From Roseofilum reptotaenium CS-1145 (GTDB lineage: Bacteria; Cyanobacteriota; Cyanobacteriia; Cyanobacteriales; Desertifilaceae), in assembly GCF_028330985.1 (NCBI RefSeq), contig NZ_JAQMUE010000082.1:62001-126000 (forward strand): DNA of 64,000 bases. Direction: 5' to 3'. This document shows positions 7,649 to 16,564 of this stretch, one piece after another. The notes beneath the pieces were generated by a model. The model did not search any database. It worked only from the letters and a program-made list of their open reading frames with translations, and was not told where the DNA came from. Both the position numbers and the translations under genes were made by a program. Each line of letters opens with the position of its first letter. Position 1 is the stretch's first letter.

Positions 7649-9724
7649 CTATTTGTGTCGTCCAATAGTGGGTGACTGACGACGGGAACGGGAGGGGCGA
7701 TCGCCTCTTGATGAGCCTCTTGATGGGCCTTTCGATGAGCCTTTATCTACGATAGGCAGGGTAAATCGGAATTGAGAGCCTTGGTTTTTCCCTCCAGATT
7801 CAGCCCAAATCTGTCCTCCCCAGTTGGTGACGATTTGACGGCAAATGGCTAAACCGAGACCTGTACCACCGGTACTGCGACGTAGGGCCCCTTCTTCTTG
7901 ATAAAACCGATCGAAGACCGTTTCTAGGCGATTGGGTTCAATCCCGCGCCCACTGTCTTCAACGGTGACTAAAATCATCGGTTGGTTATTCTGCGGTCGT
8001 TTTTGGGGAGGAACTCGCTCTTGAAACGGCTTGGTCTGGGTACTACAGATGGCTTGGATGGTGACCTGTCCCGGAGATGGAGTAAATTTACAGGCGTTAT
8101 CGAGCAGTTTCGATAAGACTTCAACTAACCATTCTCCATCGACGTGAACCAGGGGTAGAGTCCTGGGCAGATGGGTAATAATCTGGGGTAAGTCCTGATT
8201 GGGTTGATGAGAGCGAATACTGCTGATGGCCAGGTCAATACATTCTTCCAAAGGTAGGGGTTCGGGATTCCAGTCTACTGAGCCACTTTCAAGGCGAGAA
8301 AGGGTCAGGAAGTCTTGGATCAGCTCTCGTAGGCGTTCAGCATCATCTAGGGCGGTATTGAGCATCACCTGGCGCAAGTCCTGGGGCATATCTGGTTCAC
8401 TGGCCAAACTTTCTAGACAAACTTGGATGGTCGAAAGTGGGGTGCGCAGTTCGTGACCCGTGATAGCGATCAAGTTACGGGTGGTGCGATCGAGGGCTTC
8501 GAGTTGTTGGTTGAGGTCTTCGAGGTTAGCATAGGCCTGGGCTTGGATGAGGGCGACCCCAATTTGGGAAGCGATCGCCTGAACCATTTCCAATTGACTC
8601 GATGCCCAAGTATAAGAACTCTCGCCACAGTGGTGAATTTCAATCATTCCGAGAAGTTCCTCTTTGTAGAGTACAGGAACCATTAACCAGGAATGGATTT
8701 TGGCGGGGGTGACTTGATCGGTTAGGGTCGGGTGATTGAGGGCATCTGGGTTTAAGTTACTCAGATAAGCGCGGTGATTTTGCTTAATGACATGGGAAAA
8801 TAGGGGATGATCGGTTAGGGGCCAAGTTTTTCCTTTCAAGGAAGAGAGCTTACCGGAGTTCATGTATTCATATTCGATGATCACCTGTTTTTGAGACGCT
8901 TTACAGGGATATATCAGACAACGACAGCTCTCCATTGCTTGACCGAGTTCTTTGGCAGCAATCTGAAAAATTTCTTCTGGATTGAGGGAGCGACGAATGG
9001 CATCAGTAATGGAGTTGACTAAGCGTTCTTTTTTCTCTTGGTTGGCGATCGCGGTATAGGCCTTCACCAGTTTATATTGACCGGCTTGTAAATAGGTTAC
9101 TAGACGCTCGGCGAAGGGAGCCGGATCGAGATGAGAGATCTGACAGGCAGGCGCTTGTGTGATCCGAGTTTGGGCTTGTTCCACTTTAGCCGCTAATTCC
9201 GGACGATACTCTAAAATTCGAGACAGTAAGGCCTGGGCTGCCTGTTCGCAAATTTGGCGATCAAATGTCCAAATGCCCTCAAAGCGTCGTGCTTGATCCA
9301 TCGTCATCAAGGGAATTTCGGGCAATCCCATCCCTGATGGATCGCGTTCGCGACAAATTAAACACGTAGCATACTGCTGACCAATAATCACCAAATGCCA
9401 TTCATGCTTGAGTTCGTCCTGGGAACTAAAGGCAATCGTTTCATACTCTTGGGAAGCATTCTTAAATTCCGTTTCTGGAGCAGCCAGAACATAAACCTGG
9501 TCAGTTTTTTGAGCAATGCGGCGATAGCGATGAGACTCTTGGCGATAAAACCGTTCTCGCTGGAAATTAGCAATGACTAAGGGCTGATCGGCCCCAGCCC
9601 CAGCCAAGACCTGGTCTTCCATAGCATGGGAAAGGGCGGTCAAAGACGGCTTAAAATAGATTTGCGATCGCAGTTGGGGTAACCTTTGTAAAAGGTCTGC
9701 CAACACGGAAGGATAATTACTCAT
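7649..9724 (-). CDS. DICT-GAF sensor histidine kinase
   Basis: This 691-residue soluble sensor kinase has no clear membrane segment. Residues about 1-190 resemble the DICT sensory domain found in cyanobacterial kinases and cyclases (MSNYPSVLADLLQRLPQLRS start). Residues about 230-395 form a GAF domain. The HisKA domain has the phospho-acceptor motif ITGHELRTPLS (about 420-430). The HATPase has LLDNACKFTP (N box), DSGRGIEP (G1) and GTGLGLAI (G2). A basic Ser/Arg-rich tail (about 665-691) follows. There is no receiver domain and no adjacent response regulator, so its partner is encoded elsewhere. Three TTTAAGTTT-like repeats lie just upstream of the start. The signal is not predictable. Confidence 0.93.
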   Translation of the reverse strand: MSNYPSVLADLLQRLPQLRSQIYFKPSLTALSHAMEDQVLAGAGADQPLVIANFQRERFYRQESHRYRRIAQKTDQVYVLAAPETEFKNASQEYETIAFSSQDELKHEWHLVIIGQQYATCLICRERDPSGMGLPEIPLMTMDQARRFEGIWTFDRQICEQAAQALLSRILEYRPELAAKVEQAQTRITQAPACQISHLDPAPFAERLVTYLQAGQYKLVKAYTAIANQEKKERLVNSITDAIRRSLNPEEIFQIAAKELGQAMESCRCLIYPCKASQKQVIIEYEYMNSGKLSSLKGKTWPLTDHPLFSHVIKQNHRAYLSNLNPDALNHPTLTDQVTPAKIHSWLMVPVLYKEELLGMIEIHHCGESSYTWASSQLEMVQAIASQIGVALIQAQAYANLEDLNQQLEALDRTTRNLIAITGHELRTPLSTIQVCLESLASEPDMPQDLRQVMLNTALDDAERLRELIQDFLTLSRLESGSVDWNPEPLPLEECIDLAISSIRSHQPNQDLPQIITHLPRTLPLVHVDGEWLVEVLSKLLDNACKFTPSPGQVTIQAICSTQTKPFQERVPPQKRPQNNQPMILVTVEDSGRGIEPNRLETVFDRFYQEEGALRRSTGGTGLGLAICRQIVTNWGGQIWAESGGKNQGSQFRFTLPIVDKGSSKGPSRGSSRGDRPSRSRRQSPTIGRHK

Positions 9725-9762
9725 TAACGCTGCTTGGCCCAGTCAGGACAACTCCACACTTA

Positions 9763-9800
9763 ACTTTAAGTTACTTTAAGTTTAGTTCGTTTAAGTTTTT
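9763..9800. repeat. Direct repeats TTTAAGTT in the upstream gap of the histidine kinase gene
   Basis: ACTTTAAGTT is repeated head to tail at 9763-9772 and 9773-9782, with a third degenerate copy (CGTTTAAGTTTTT) to 9800. The array sits between the kinase gene start and the end of the upstream membrane-protein gene. It could be a regulator binding array or chance slippage. Confidence 0.5.
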
Positions 9801-10102
9801 ATTCTATCGAGTTCCTGGGCCCTTTGATACGGTTTATAGTCCAGGCAATCGATCGCCCGCTCAGAATTGGCATAGTGAGGATGTACGGTACATTTGAGCC
9901 GATGGTCATTCGTAAAAAATTGACAATGGGCACAGGGAATCTGATGCATTTGTTTGGCCTGAGCTAGAGTATCTCCCATGGCTCTACCTAATGTCCAGGC
10001 GATCGCTGCCATGAAAACCCAAGCACTGACGAAGCAAATCGGAACCCCCAAAGGCTGTATACTTTGAAGCAGTTGAAAGAAAAAGTCAATCATCGTGAGC
10101 AT
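9791..10102 (-). CDS. Small membrane protein with Cys-His motif, conserved hypothetical
   Basis: This is about 103 residues from the ATG at 10102, which is preceded by AAGGATCGAG; the frame also opens from a TTG at 10135. A hydrophobic N-terminal half (about residues 10-45, PICFVSAWVFMAAIAWTLG) is a likely membrane anchor. A C-terminal segment carries four cysteines and a histidine: CAHCQFFTNDHRLKCTVHP and AIDCLDYKP. The CxxC...C...C pattern suggests a metal- or cofactor-binding site. I recognise the pattern as typical of a cyanobacterial conserved hypothetical, with no known function. It is 66 bp upstream of the DICT-GAF kinase on the same strand. Confidence 0.75.
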   Translation of the reverse strand: MLTMIDFFFQLLQSIQPLGVPICFVSAWVFMAAIAWTLGRAMGDTLAQAKQMHQIPCAHCQFFTNDHRLKCTVHPHYANSERAIDCLDYKPYQRAQELDRIKT

Positions 10103-10338
10103 AAACGTATTCTCGATCCTTAAAAGTCTGGACAAGCAAGTTACAATCCGTTATAGCAGGAAGAGAGGCTCAATGAACTGGGGGATGACGATTCTAGATT
10201 GTGGCGATCGCCTCAGATATCTTAAAGCGTGAAATAAAATAACGAATTGTAAACCCTCTAAAATCTGAAATCTCCTATGAGAGGATAGTATTTGATGTCC
10301 AATCACTAACCGAACTACGATCGAAAAAGGATAGTTTT

Positions 10339-10977
10339 ATGAGTCTCCGACTAGGTGATACAGTTCCTAATTTTACTCAAGCCTCTTCCGAAGGTGATAT
10401 TGACTTCTATAGCTGGGCAGGAGATAGCTGGGTTGTACTCTTTTCCCATCCCGCAGACTATACTCCCGTTTGCACCACAGAACTGGGTATGGTTGCCAAA
10501 CTCAAACCCGAGTTTGATCAACGCAATGTTAAAGTCATTGCTCTGAGTGTCGATGGTGTAGAATCCCATAACGGATGGATTGGGGACATTAACGAGACCC
10601 AGAAAACAACCGTCAATTATCCCATTTTGGCTGATGAAGACAAGAAAGTCTCCGATCTCTATGACATGATTCATCCAGAATCCTTGAATAACTTAACTGT
10701 TCGTACCGTTTTTATCATCGATCCCCAGAAGAAACTGCGCCTGAATATAACCTATCCAGCGAGTACCGGACGTAACTTTGATGAAATTCTACGGGTGATT
10801 GACTCCTTACAATTAACAGATAATTATCAAGTGGCTACCCCCGTCAATTGGCAAGATGGAGGCGATTGCGTGATTGTACCTTCTCTCAAAGATCCAGAAG
10901 TCTTGAAAGCAAAATTCCCTAAAGGATATGAAGAAGTTAAACCCTATTTACGCATGACTCCCCAGCCCAACAAATAG
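10339..10977 (+). CDS. 1-Cys peroxiredoxin (Prx6 family)
   Basis: This 212-residue thiol peroxidase reduces hydrogen peroxide and organic peroxides. The catalytic motif HPADYTPVCTTELG (PxxxT/SxxC) gives peroxidatic Cys47. LDD-type residues are replaced by KVIALSVDGVESHNGWI, and the C-terminal arm NWQDGGDCVIVPSLKDPE...FPKGY is diagnostic of the Prx6/1-Cys branch, which lacks a resolving cysteine. Length is normal. A run of AAAAAGGAT precedes the ATG and serves as Shine-Dalgarno sequence. The next gene, cysteine synthase, is 121 bp downstream with a repeat between, so co-transcription is possible but not shown. Confidence 0.95.
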   Translation: MSLRLGDTVPNFTQASSEGDIDFYSWAGDSWVVLFSHPADYTPVCTTELGMVAKLKPEFDQRNVKVIALSVDGVESHNGWIGDINETQKTTVNYPILADEDKKVSDLYDMIHPESLNNLTVRTVFIIDPQKKLRLNITYPASTGRNFDEILRVIDSLQLTDNYQVATPVNWQDGGDCVIVPSLKDPEVLKAKFPKGYEEVKPYLRMTPQPNK

Positions 10978-10978
10978 G

Positions 10979-11072
10979 TTATAGCGCTTCACGCTAGGAT
11001 GAGGAAGTGGGGAAACGGGGACACGGAGACGCGGAGGGAGATTCTTGCCTAGTTCCCTATTCCCTATTCCCT
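10979..11072. repeat. Interspersed palindromic and heptad repeats
   Basis: The gap holds an imperfect TAGCGCTTCACGCTA palindrome, a GGGGAAACGGGGACACGGAG purine-rich stretch, and tandem heptads TTCCCTA. Similar material recurs at about 20400, 21060, 33690, 44835, 46045, 47280 and 61065, marking a dispersed repeat family. Confidence 0.6.
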
Positions 11073-11098
11073 AAAGATAAAGTTCGGTAACTAAACGG

Positions 11099-12073
11099 AT
11101 GGATATCAAAGCAGGATTTATAGCCACAGTGGGCAATACGCCCCTCATTCGATTAAACAGCTTTTGCGAAGAGACCGGGTGTGAAATTCTCGGTAAAGCA
11201 GAATTCCTCAATCCAGGGGGTTCAGTAAAAGACCGAGCCGCCCTGTATATCATTGAAGATGCTGAAAAACAAGGACTCCTCAAACCTGGCGGCACAGTCG
11301 TTGAGGGAACTGCTGGCAACACAGGAATTGGTTTAGCCCATATTTGTAATGCTAAAGGATATCGCTGTAAAATTATCATCCCTGAAACCCAATCCCAGGA
11401 AAAAATAGAGGCCCTGCGAACCCTCGGTGCAGAGGTTCAAACTGTCCCTGCTGTACCCTATCGAGACCCAAATAACTATGTGAAATTATCGGGGAGAGTA
11501 GCGGCTGAACTCGATAATGCGATTTGGGCGAATCAATTTGAAAATTTAGCCAATCGTCAGGCCCATTATGAAACTACAGGGCCAGAAATTTGGCAACAGA
11601 CTGACGGTAAAATTGATGGTTGGGTTACGGCTACGGGAACCGGGGGAACTTATGCAGGAGTGGCCCTATACCTAAAGGAGAAAAACCCCAATATTCAGGT
11701 GGTGGTTGCTGACCCCATGGGGAGTGGTTTGTATTCCTATGTGAAGACGGGAGAAATTAAGCCAGAAGGAAGTTCGGTAACGGAAGGAATTGGGAATTCT
11801 CGGATTACAAAAAACATGGAAGAAGTTCCGATTGATGATGCCATTCAAATTGACGATACTGAATGTATTCGCGTTCTCTATCAGCTATTACGCCGGGATG
11901 GTTTATTTATGGGTGGTTCTGTCGGTATTAATGTGGGAGCTGCGGTAGCTTTAGCGAAACAAATGGGACCCGGACATACGATTGTGACGGTCTTATGTGA
12001 TGGGGGCGCTCGCTATCAGTCCAAGCTTTATAATCGAGAGTGGTTAGCCTCGAAGAATTTGCTACCGGATTAA
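11099..12073 (+). CDS. cysK: Cysteine synthase A (O-acetylserine sulfhydrylase)
   Basis: This 324-residue PLP enzyme of fold type II converts O-acetylserine and sulfide to cysteine. The PLP lysine lies in GGSVKDRAALY. The substrate loop is EGTAGNTGIGLA (consensus T-S/A-G-N-T). The phosphate-binding glycine loop is ATGTGGTYAG, and GGSVGINVGAA lies near the C-terminus. The N-terminus GNTPLIRLN is canonical. The EGTAGNT variant (Ala for the usual Ser) is seen in one cyanobacterial CysK branch. It lies downstream of a peroxiredoxin gene, and cysteine feeds thiol-based redox systems, but a direct functional link is inference. Confidence 0.93.
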   Translation: MDIKAGFIATVGNTPLIRLNSFCEETGCEILGKAEFLNPGGSVKDRAALYIIEDAEKQGLLKPGGTVVEGTAGNTGIGLAHICNAKGYRCKIIIPETQSQEKIEALRTLGAEVQTVPAVPYRDPNNYVKLSGRVAAELDNAIWANQFENLANRQAHYETTGPEIWQQTDGKIDGWVTATGTGGTYAGVALYLKEKNPNIQVVVADPMGSGLYSYVKTGEIKPEGSSVTEGIGNSRITKNMEEVPIDDAIQIDDTECIRVLYQLLRRDGLFMGGSVGINVGAAVALAKQMGPGHTIVTVLCDGGARYQSKLYNREWLASKNLLPD

Positions 12074-12140
12074 TATGACCCTTTGCGTGGTAATGGATAA
12101 TAGGTAATTGCCACTCTAAACCTTGAGGAACCAAAAACCA

Positions 12141-14117
12141 ATGAAAATGAAACGTAATCTTTTCATATTTGTGGGAATTATATTGATTTCCTTAGTTTTG
12201 GTGTTATTCAAGCCATACCATCAATTAAGGGATATTTATCTTAGTAAATACTACCCATTAAATACTCATTCTGGTTTCATACAGCAGGACATCGGTTTTT
12301 CTTACTCACTATTTGACTTAGGTGTAGCTGAGATTAATCAAGACAGGTTTTTAGATATATATTCTACAAATCACAATAGTCGCCAACTCTTCTTAATGAA
12401 TCAACAAGGAGAAGATTTCAAAGATGGGATTACAGAGTTGGGTTTACCCCAAAACTATGAAGCGACATACTCACCCGTGCCCGATCCTCTGTTAAATAAG
12501 ACAGAACCCGGATTATATATCTATTGGCATAATTATGAATTAATAGTTGCCTCCCAAGGTCTAACTAATTTAGAAAATATGAGAGGTCTGATTATTGTTC
12601 CTCTCTTAGCAACCTCTACAGAATCCGGTGAAATATCAACAAAAATAGACAAGAAACCTGCCCTATCAGCAGGAATTGATAAGGTACAAGTGGCAAAATT
12701 TAAGGTGAAAGGAGATGGGCGATTATCTATTAAGTTTCCAGCATTTTATCCGTTTTTTCAACCGCTATTTAAGTTGAACACTGGAGCTGATATAACTCAT
12801 GTTTACATCGGTTCTCGTTTTGAATCTCCGACTTCCGTTGATTTTGCTCTACCTCCTATTTATGCTTTACCTTATATGGATCGACACGGTATGGCTTGGA
12901 ATGATTATAACAATGACGGGAATATGGATGTAGCGATTGCCAGAGCAGGAATGCAAGGTAAGATATCAGAATTTGATCCGGATGCTAAAGATGAATTAAT
13001 GCTGCAAACCAGTTCCGGTTTTGAAGATATTGGAGGGAATGTAGACCTGGATAAAGAGGGTTGTGCTTCACGACAAGTGGCTTGGGTTGATTTTGATCGA
13101 GATAATCTTTTAGACCTTTACATTATGTGTGGACGGCATTTGCCACCTAATTCTATATATCCGAATCAACTGTATCGCCAAACTGCTGAAGGTCGTTTTG
13201 TCAATGTTTCTGCTGAAAAAAATGTAAATATACCCGAAATGGGGTGGTTTGCTTGGTTAGATATAGATAACGATATGGACATGGATTTATTTTGGGCTGA
13301 TGAAATAAGTTTTTGGCTCTACAGAAATGAATCAGGAACGTTTATTGCTGAAAAGTTAGGGGAAAATAAGCGTAAGAGCTTAGTGAATCAATTGACGATC
13401 GCTGATTATGATGGAGATGGAGACCTAGATTTATTCTCCGCTTCCAGAAAACAGAGTATATTATTTACCAATGTGCAGGGTAAATTGGAAAGGGTCGATC
13501 CAGAATTAATTGGACTACCCGATCGAGCATTTGCAGCGAACTGGGTTGATTACGATAATGATGGGTTGATAGACTTACATACTTTACGGTATGGAATGTA
13601 CCGCCAACTGTCAAATCACACATTTGAAAAAATAAATTTATTAGAAGTTAGTGCACCAAACACATTCGGGGGGTATGCTTACTGTACTTGGTTCGATGCA
13701 GATAATGATGGCGATCGCGACTTACTCATGGGAAAATCTGAAGAAATGTCCTGGTGGGAAAAGCGGCAAAGAAAAGCACAAGATATTGCGGAGTTAACTA
13801 AATACAGTAAATCCAAAGTGTTACTGTATCGAAATCTGGGAAATAACAATCATTGGTTACAAATTGAATTGAAAGGTTCCCCCGGAAACTCGGTCGCGAT
13901 CGGTGCTAAGGTCAAAGTCACTACGGCTAATGGTACACAATTGCAACAAGTCGGACAGTCGGAAGGAGCTTGGCGATCGCAAGGGCATTACCGCCTATAC
14001 TTTGGTTTAGGAAAACAAGAGGCAATTCACTCAATTCAAGTTACATGGCCTGATGGTAAAGTTCAGGAAATCCTAAATCCCGACCTCGATCGATTATTGA
14101 TTATTGAGCAAGCATAA
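12141..14117 (+). CDS. Membrane-anchored FG-GAP/VCBS and ASPIC/UnbV domain protein
   Basis: This 658-residue exported or anchored protein has an N-terminal hydrophobic segment (FIFVGIILISLVLVLF). At least six calcium-loop repeats of the FG-GAP/VCBS type follow: DYNNDGNMDVAI, DFDRDNLLDLYI, DIDNDMDMDLF, DYDGDGDLDLFS, DYDNDGLIDLHT and DADNDGDRDLLM, consistent with a calcium-binding beta-propeller. The C-terminal roughly 100 residues match the ASPIC/UnbV module (NHWLQIELKGSPGNSVAIGA to YFGLGKQEAIHSIQVTWPDG). The ATG at 12141 is preceded by GAGG; a TTG at 12123 is unlikely. The gene is visibly more A/T-rich than its neighbours. The function is probably extracellular adhesion or matrix, which is inference. 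Confidence 0.85.
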   Translation: MKMKRNLFIFVGIILISLVLVLFKPYHQLRDIYLSKYYPLNTHSGFIQQDIGFSYSLFDLGVAEINQDRFLDIYSTNHNSRQLFLMNQQGEDFKDGITELGLPQNYEATYSPVPDPLLNKTEPGLYIYWHNYELIVASQGLTNLENMRGLIIVPLLATSTESGEISTKIDKKPALSAGIDKVQVAKFKVKGDGRLSIKFPAFYPFFQPLFKLNTGADITHVYIGSRFESPTSVDFALPPIYALPYMDRHGMAWNDYNNDGNMDVAIARAGMQGKISEFDPDAKDELMLQTSSGFEDIGGNVDLDKEGCASRQVAWVDFDRDNLLDLYIMCGRHLPPNSIYPNQLYRQTAEGRFVNVSAEKNVNIPEMGWFAWLDIDNDMDMDLFWADEISFWLYRNESGTFIAEKLGENKRKSLVNQLTIADYDGDGDLDLFSASRKQSILFTNVQGKLERVDPELIGLPDRAFAANWVDYDNDGLIDLHTLRYGMYRQLSNHTFEKINLLEVSAPNTFGGYAYCTWFDADNDGDRDLLMGKSEEMSWWEKRQRKAQDIAELTKYSKSKVLLYRNLGNNNHWLQIELKGSPGNSVAIGAKVKVTTANGTQLQQVGQSEGAWRSQGHYRLYFGLGKQEAIHSIQVTWPDGKVQEILNPDLDRLLIIEQA

Positions 14118-14191
14118 ACTTGGATCGATCGGATGGCTCCCCCATACTTTTTGAGAGACTAAAGAAACAATATAAAAAAAGAGGGTGAAAT

Positions 14192-14491
14192 ATGGATGAA
14201 ACCGCACTAACCAAACAGGTGCGCGTGTGTCAGCATCAAAGTTGCCGTCATTTGGGAGCCGCTCAGGTGTTGGAGGCGTTTGAACTGCACCGGGTCGATA
14301 GGGTCGAGGTTGTAGCCGTTCACTGTTTGGGGCAATGTGGGAACGGGCCGATGGTTTTGGTTTTACCCGAAGAAGTTTGGTATTATCGGGTTTCTCCCCA
14401 GGAAGTGCCTGCGGTGGTTGAGCGGCATTTAAGGGGAGGAAACCCGGTCAAGAGAATGTTATATCCGAAGTTTCATCCCCCTAACAGTTAA
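14192..14491 (+). CDS. Thioredoxin-like [2Fe-2S] ferredoxin domain protein
   Basis: This 99-residue protein has the thioredoxin-fold [2Fe-2S] pattern: VCQHQSCRHLGA provides two cysteines (CxxxxC) and VHCLGQCGNGPMV the other two. The spacing matches the NuoE/HoxE-like and Shethna-type thioredoxin-like ferredoxins. The short length and 'CGNGPMVLVLPEEVWYYRVSPQEVPAVVERHL' C-terminal half agree with the stand-alone cyanobacterial '(2Fe-2S) ferredoxin domain-containing' family. It may shuttle electrons, but the partner is unknown. Its 3' end faces desC, with only 6 bp between the stop codons, so the genes converge tightly. An AGAGGGTGAA Shine-Dalgarno sequence precedes the ATG. Confidence 0.85.
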   Translation: MDETALTKQVRVCQHQSCRHLGAAQVLEAFELHRVDRVEVVAVHCLGQCGNGPMVLVLPEEVWYYRVSPQEVPAVVERHLRGGNPVKRMLYPKFHPPNS

Positions 14492-14497
14492 ATTAAA

Positions 14498-15340
14498 CTA
14501 GGATTCATTGGGAAGGCGAACTTTGGTGATTAAGCCGACTCGATGCAAGAGGCTAATGACTCCCCAACTCGGATCGATTTCCCACCATTTTAAGCCGCAA
14601 CGGGCAGAATAGGGAAAGGCATGATGGTTATTGTGCCAACCTTGTCCGTAGCTCAAGGGGACTAACCACCAAACATTGGTCGATTTATCATTGGTGTCAT
14701 AGTTACGATAGCCGAAGGTGTGAGCCACACTGTTGACCCCCCAGGCACCATGCCAAAGGAGAACGACGCGGACGATGCTTCCCCACATGACCCAAGGTAA
14801 GCCTCCCAGGGCAAATAGGATGGCAGCGAGACCAAAGTGCAAAACTAGGAGATAGCGATCGCAGAATAGATAAAACGGATCGTCTTTAATATCTTTGGTC
14901 ACTTTAGCAATTTTGTCATCTAAGTCTGGTTTGTGATAGAGAATCCAGATAAAATGGCTCCACCAGAATCCTTTATTGATATTGTGATAATCGCCCTCTT
15001 GGTCTGAATGGGCATGATGAATTCGATGGGTTCCAGCCCAATCAATAGGGCTAGATAAACCGCTAAACGTTCCACAGAACACAAAAAAATATTCAACCCA
15101 TTTAGGACAAGTAAAGCTACGGTGACTGGCTAAACGATGCCATCCGATTTCCACTCCCGATCCGGTGATCATGTGCAAAACCAGAAAAACGCCAACCGCA
15201 GACCAACTAAAAAATGGCGGGAAAAAGGCTAAAACCACCCCGATATGCATAGCAATCATCACCCCTACGATAATCCAGTTTAATTTGGGGGAGGCTTCGG
15301 TTTCAGCAAGGGTTGCTTCAGAACTAATTTGTTCGATCAT
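14498..15340 (-). CDS. desC: Acyl-lipid Delta-9 fatty acid desaturase
   Basis: This 280-residue integral membrane di-iron desaturase has the three histidine boxes of the Delta-9 class: HRLASHRSF, HRIHHAHSD and HNNHHAFPYS. Four hydrophobic segments surround them. Cyanobacterial DesC introduces the first double bond at Delta-9 of lipid-bound stearate, using ferredoxin. It is last of three leftward desaturase genes, 84 bp after the desA gene, so the cluster supplies successive desaturation steps. Length and motifs are normal, and the ATG at 15340 fits the family. Confidence 0.95.
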   Translation of the reverse strand: MIEQISSEATLAETEASPKLNWIIVGVMIAMHIGVVLAFFPPFFSWSAVGVFLVLHMITGSGVEIGWHRLASHRSFTCPKWVEYFFVFCGTFSGLSSPIDWAGTHRIHHAHSDQEGDYHNINKGFWWSHFIWILYHKPDLDDKIAKVTKDIKDDPFYLFCDRYLLVLHFGLAAILFALGGLPWVMWGSIVRVVLLWHGAWGVNSVAHTFGYRNYDTNDKSTNVWWLVPLSYGQGWHNNHHAFPYSARCGLKWWEIDPSWGVISLLHRVGLITKVRLPNES

Positions 15341-15424
15341 TAAACGTTACCTTGGATAAACTTGTTTAGCTGATGAATTAGGAGAGGGATTACCGGTTAA
15401 GTATCCGCTCTAAGTGAACTTTAA

Positions 15425-16474
15425 TTACCCGTTTTGGGTAAAGGGTTGATAGCATTTATCTTCATCATATAAGTGACAAACGCTGGTAATTTTCCAGAGG
15501 GAAGAGAGGGAAAACTCATTGGTGGTCATATATTTTCCCCAGTTTTGTTCCAGACTGGCATGAGCCTGACGCAGATTGTACCAGGGAATGGCGGTGGAGA
15601 TGTGATGGGGGATATGCACATTGATGTCATGGGCCATCCATTCAAACCATCTGGGATATTGACAATGGGCTGTTCCCATAAGTTGGGCTTCGGCTTCATT
15701 CCATTCTGATTTGGGTTTGAAGGCAATATCGGTTTTGGTGTGATGCAGGAGGGTGATGGTACTCATCCAGAAATGGAAGACGAGCCAAGGCATGAGCCAA
15801 TAGTTGACCCATCCCCACAATCCGGTAGTGGCAATGAGTAAGGGGAATCCGATTGCCATTTGAGCGATGACAAAGAGGGCTGAAAATCGAACTTGTTCCC
15901 GTTCTTTACCGGCAAATGTCCACCATTGGAAGTGTAGGTTTGCCCAATGAACGGCGGAGGCTAACCACCAAAATTTACCCCGCAGGCCCCGATAAGCCCA
16001 TTTTTCAATCGGATGAAAACTGTTGTATTCTTCACGAGAATAGGCTTTCCACGCATTATCTATTTCGAGACAGTTGGTATATTTATGATGGATGTTATGT
16101 TTAATCCGCCAACCATGAAAGGGATAAATGCAGGGAATGAAAACAAGATGGCCAATGAGGTTATTAATCCATTTGCGATTGGCAAAGGAGCGGTGTCCAC
16201 AGTCGTGACCGATGACGAATAAGCCGGTGAAGGCGCTACCGGTAAAGAGCCAGAGCAGGGGTAAGCAATACCAGGGGGCGATCGCCGTGCCCCACCATCC
16301 TAAACCAACGAGGATCAGGTTAATGATTAACCCTGACCAGGCTTTGACGGGATCTTTACTAAATACTTCTCTGGGAAGGGTGTTGATAATATCTCTGAGG
16401 CGGATATTGGAGTCGAGGTGGATCTTTTCGTCTGTTTGCGGCCGTGCAGACGGATAAGCGATCGCTGTTTTCAT
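15425..16474 (-). CDS. desA: Acyl-lipid Delta-12 fatty acid desaturase (DesA, copy 1)
   Basis: This 349-residue membrane di-iron desaturase has histidine boxes HDCGHRSF, HNIHHKYTN (preceded by WRIKH) and HIPHH, and HHTKTD in the last third. The HRSF form of box 1 and INVHIPHH fit the Delta-12 DesA class rather than DesB (omega-3), whose box 1 is HGSF. The start MKTAIAYPSARP is closely similar to that of the next gene upstream, a paralogue 90 bp away, so the pair arose by tandem duplication. The C-terminal VCHLYDEDKCYQPF is shared as well. Which positional specificity each paralogue has cannot be told from sequence by eye. Confidence 0.9.
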   Translation of the reverse strand: MKTAIAYPSARPQTDEKIHLDSNIRLRDIINTLPREVFSKDPVKAWSGLIINLILVGLGWWGTAIAPWYCLPLLWLFTGSAFTGLFVIGHDCGHRSFANRKWINNLIGHLVFIPCIYPFHGWRIKHNIHHKYTNCLEIDNAWKAYSREEYNSFHPIEKWAYRGLRGKFWWLASAVHWANLHFQWWTFAGKEREQVRFSALFVIAQMAIGFPLLIATTGLWGWVNYWLMPWLVFHFWMSTITLLHHTKTDIAFKPKSEWNEAEAQLMGTAHCQYPRWFEWMAHDINVHIPHHISTAIPWYNLRQAHASLEQNWGKYMTTNEFSLSSLWKITSVCHLYDEDKCYQPFTQNG

Positions 16475-16564
16475 TCAACGTTTTCCTGTTTGATTTGTTT
16501 CGGATCTAGGGCAATCTAAAAATATACGCCCATAGAGGAGTGGTCTTCAAGTCCTACGAAAAAA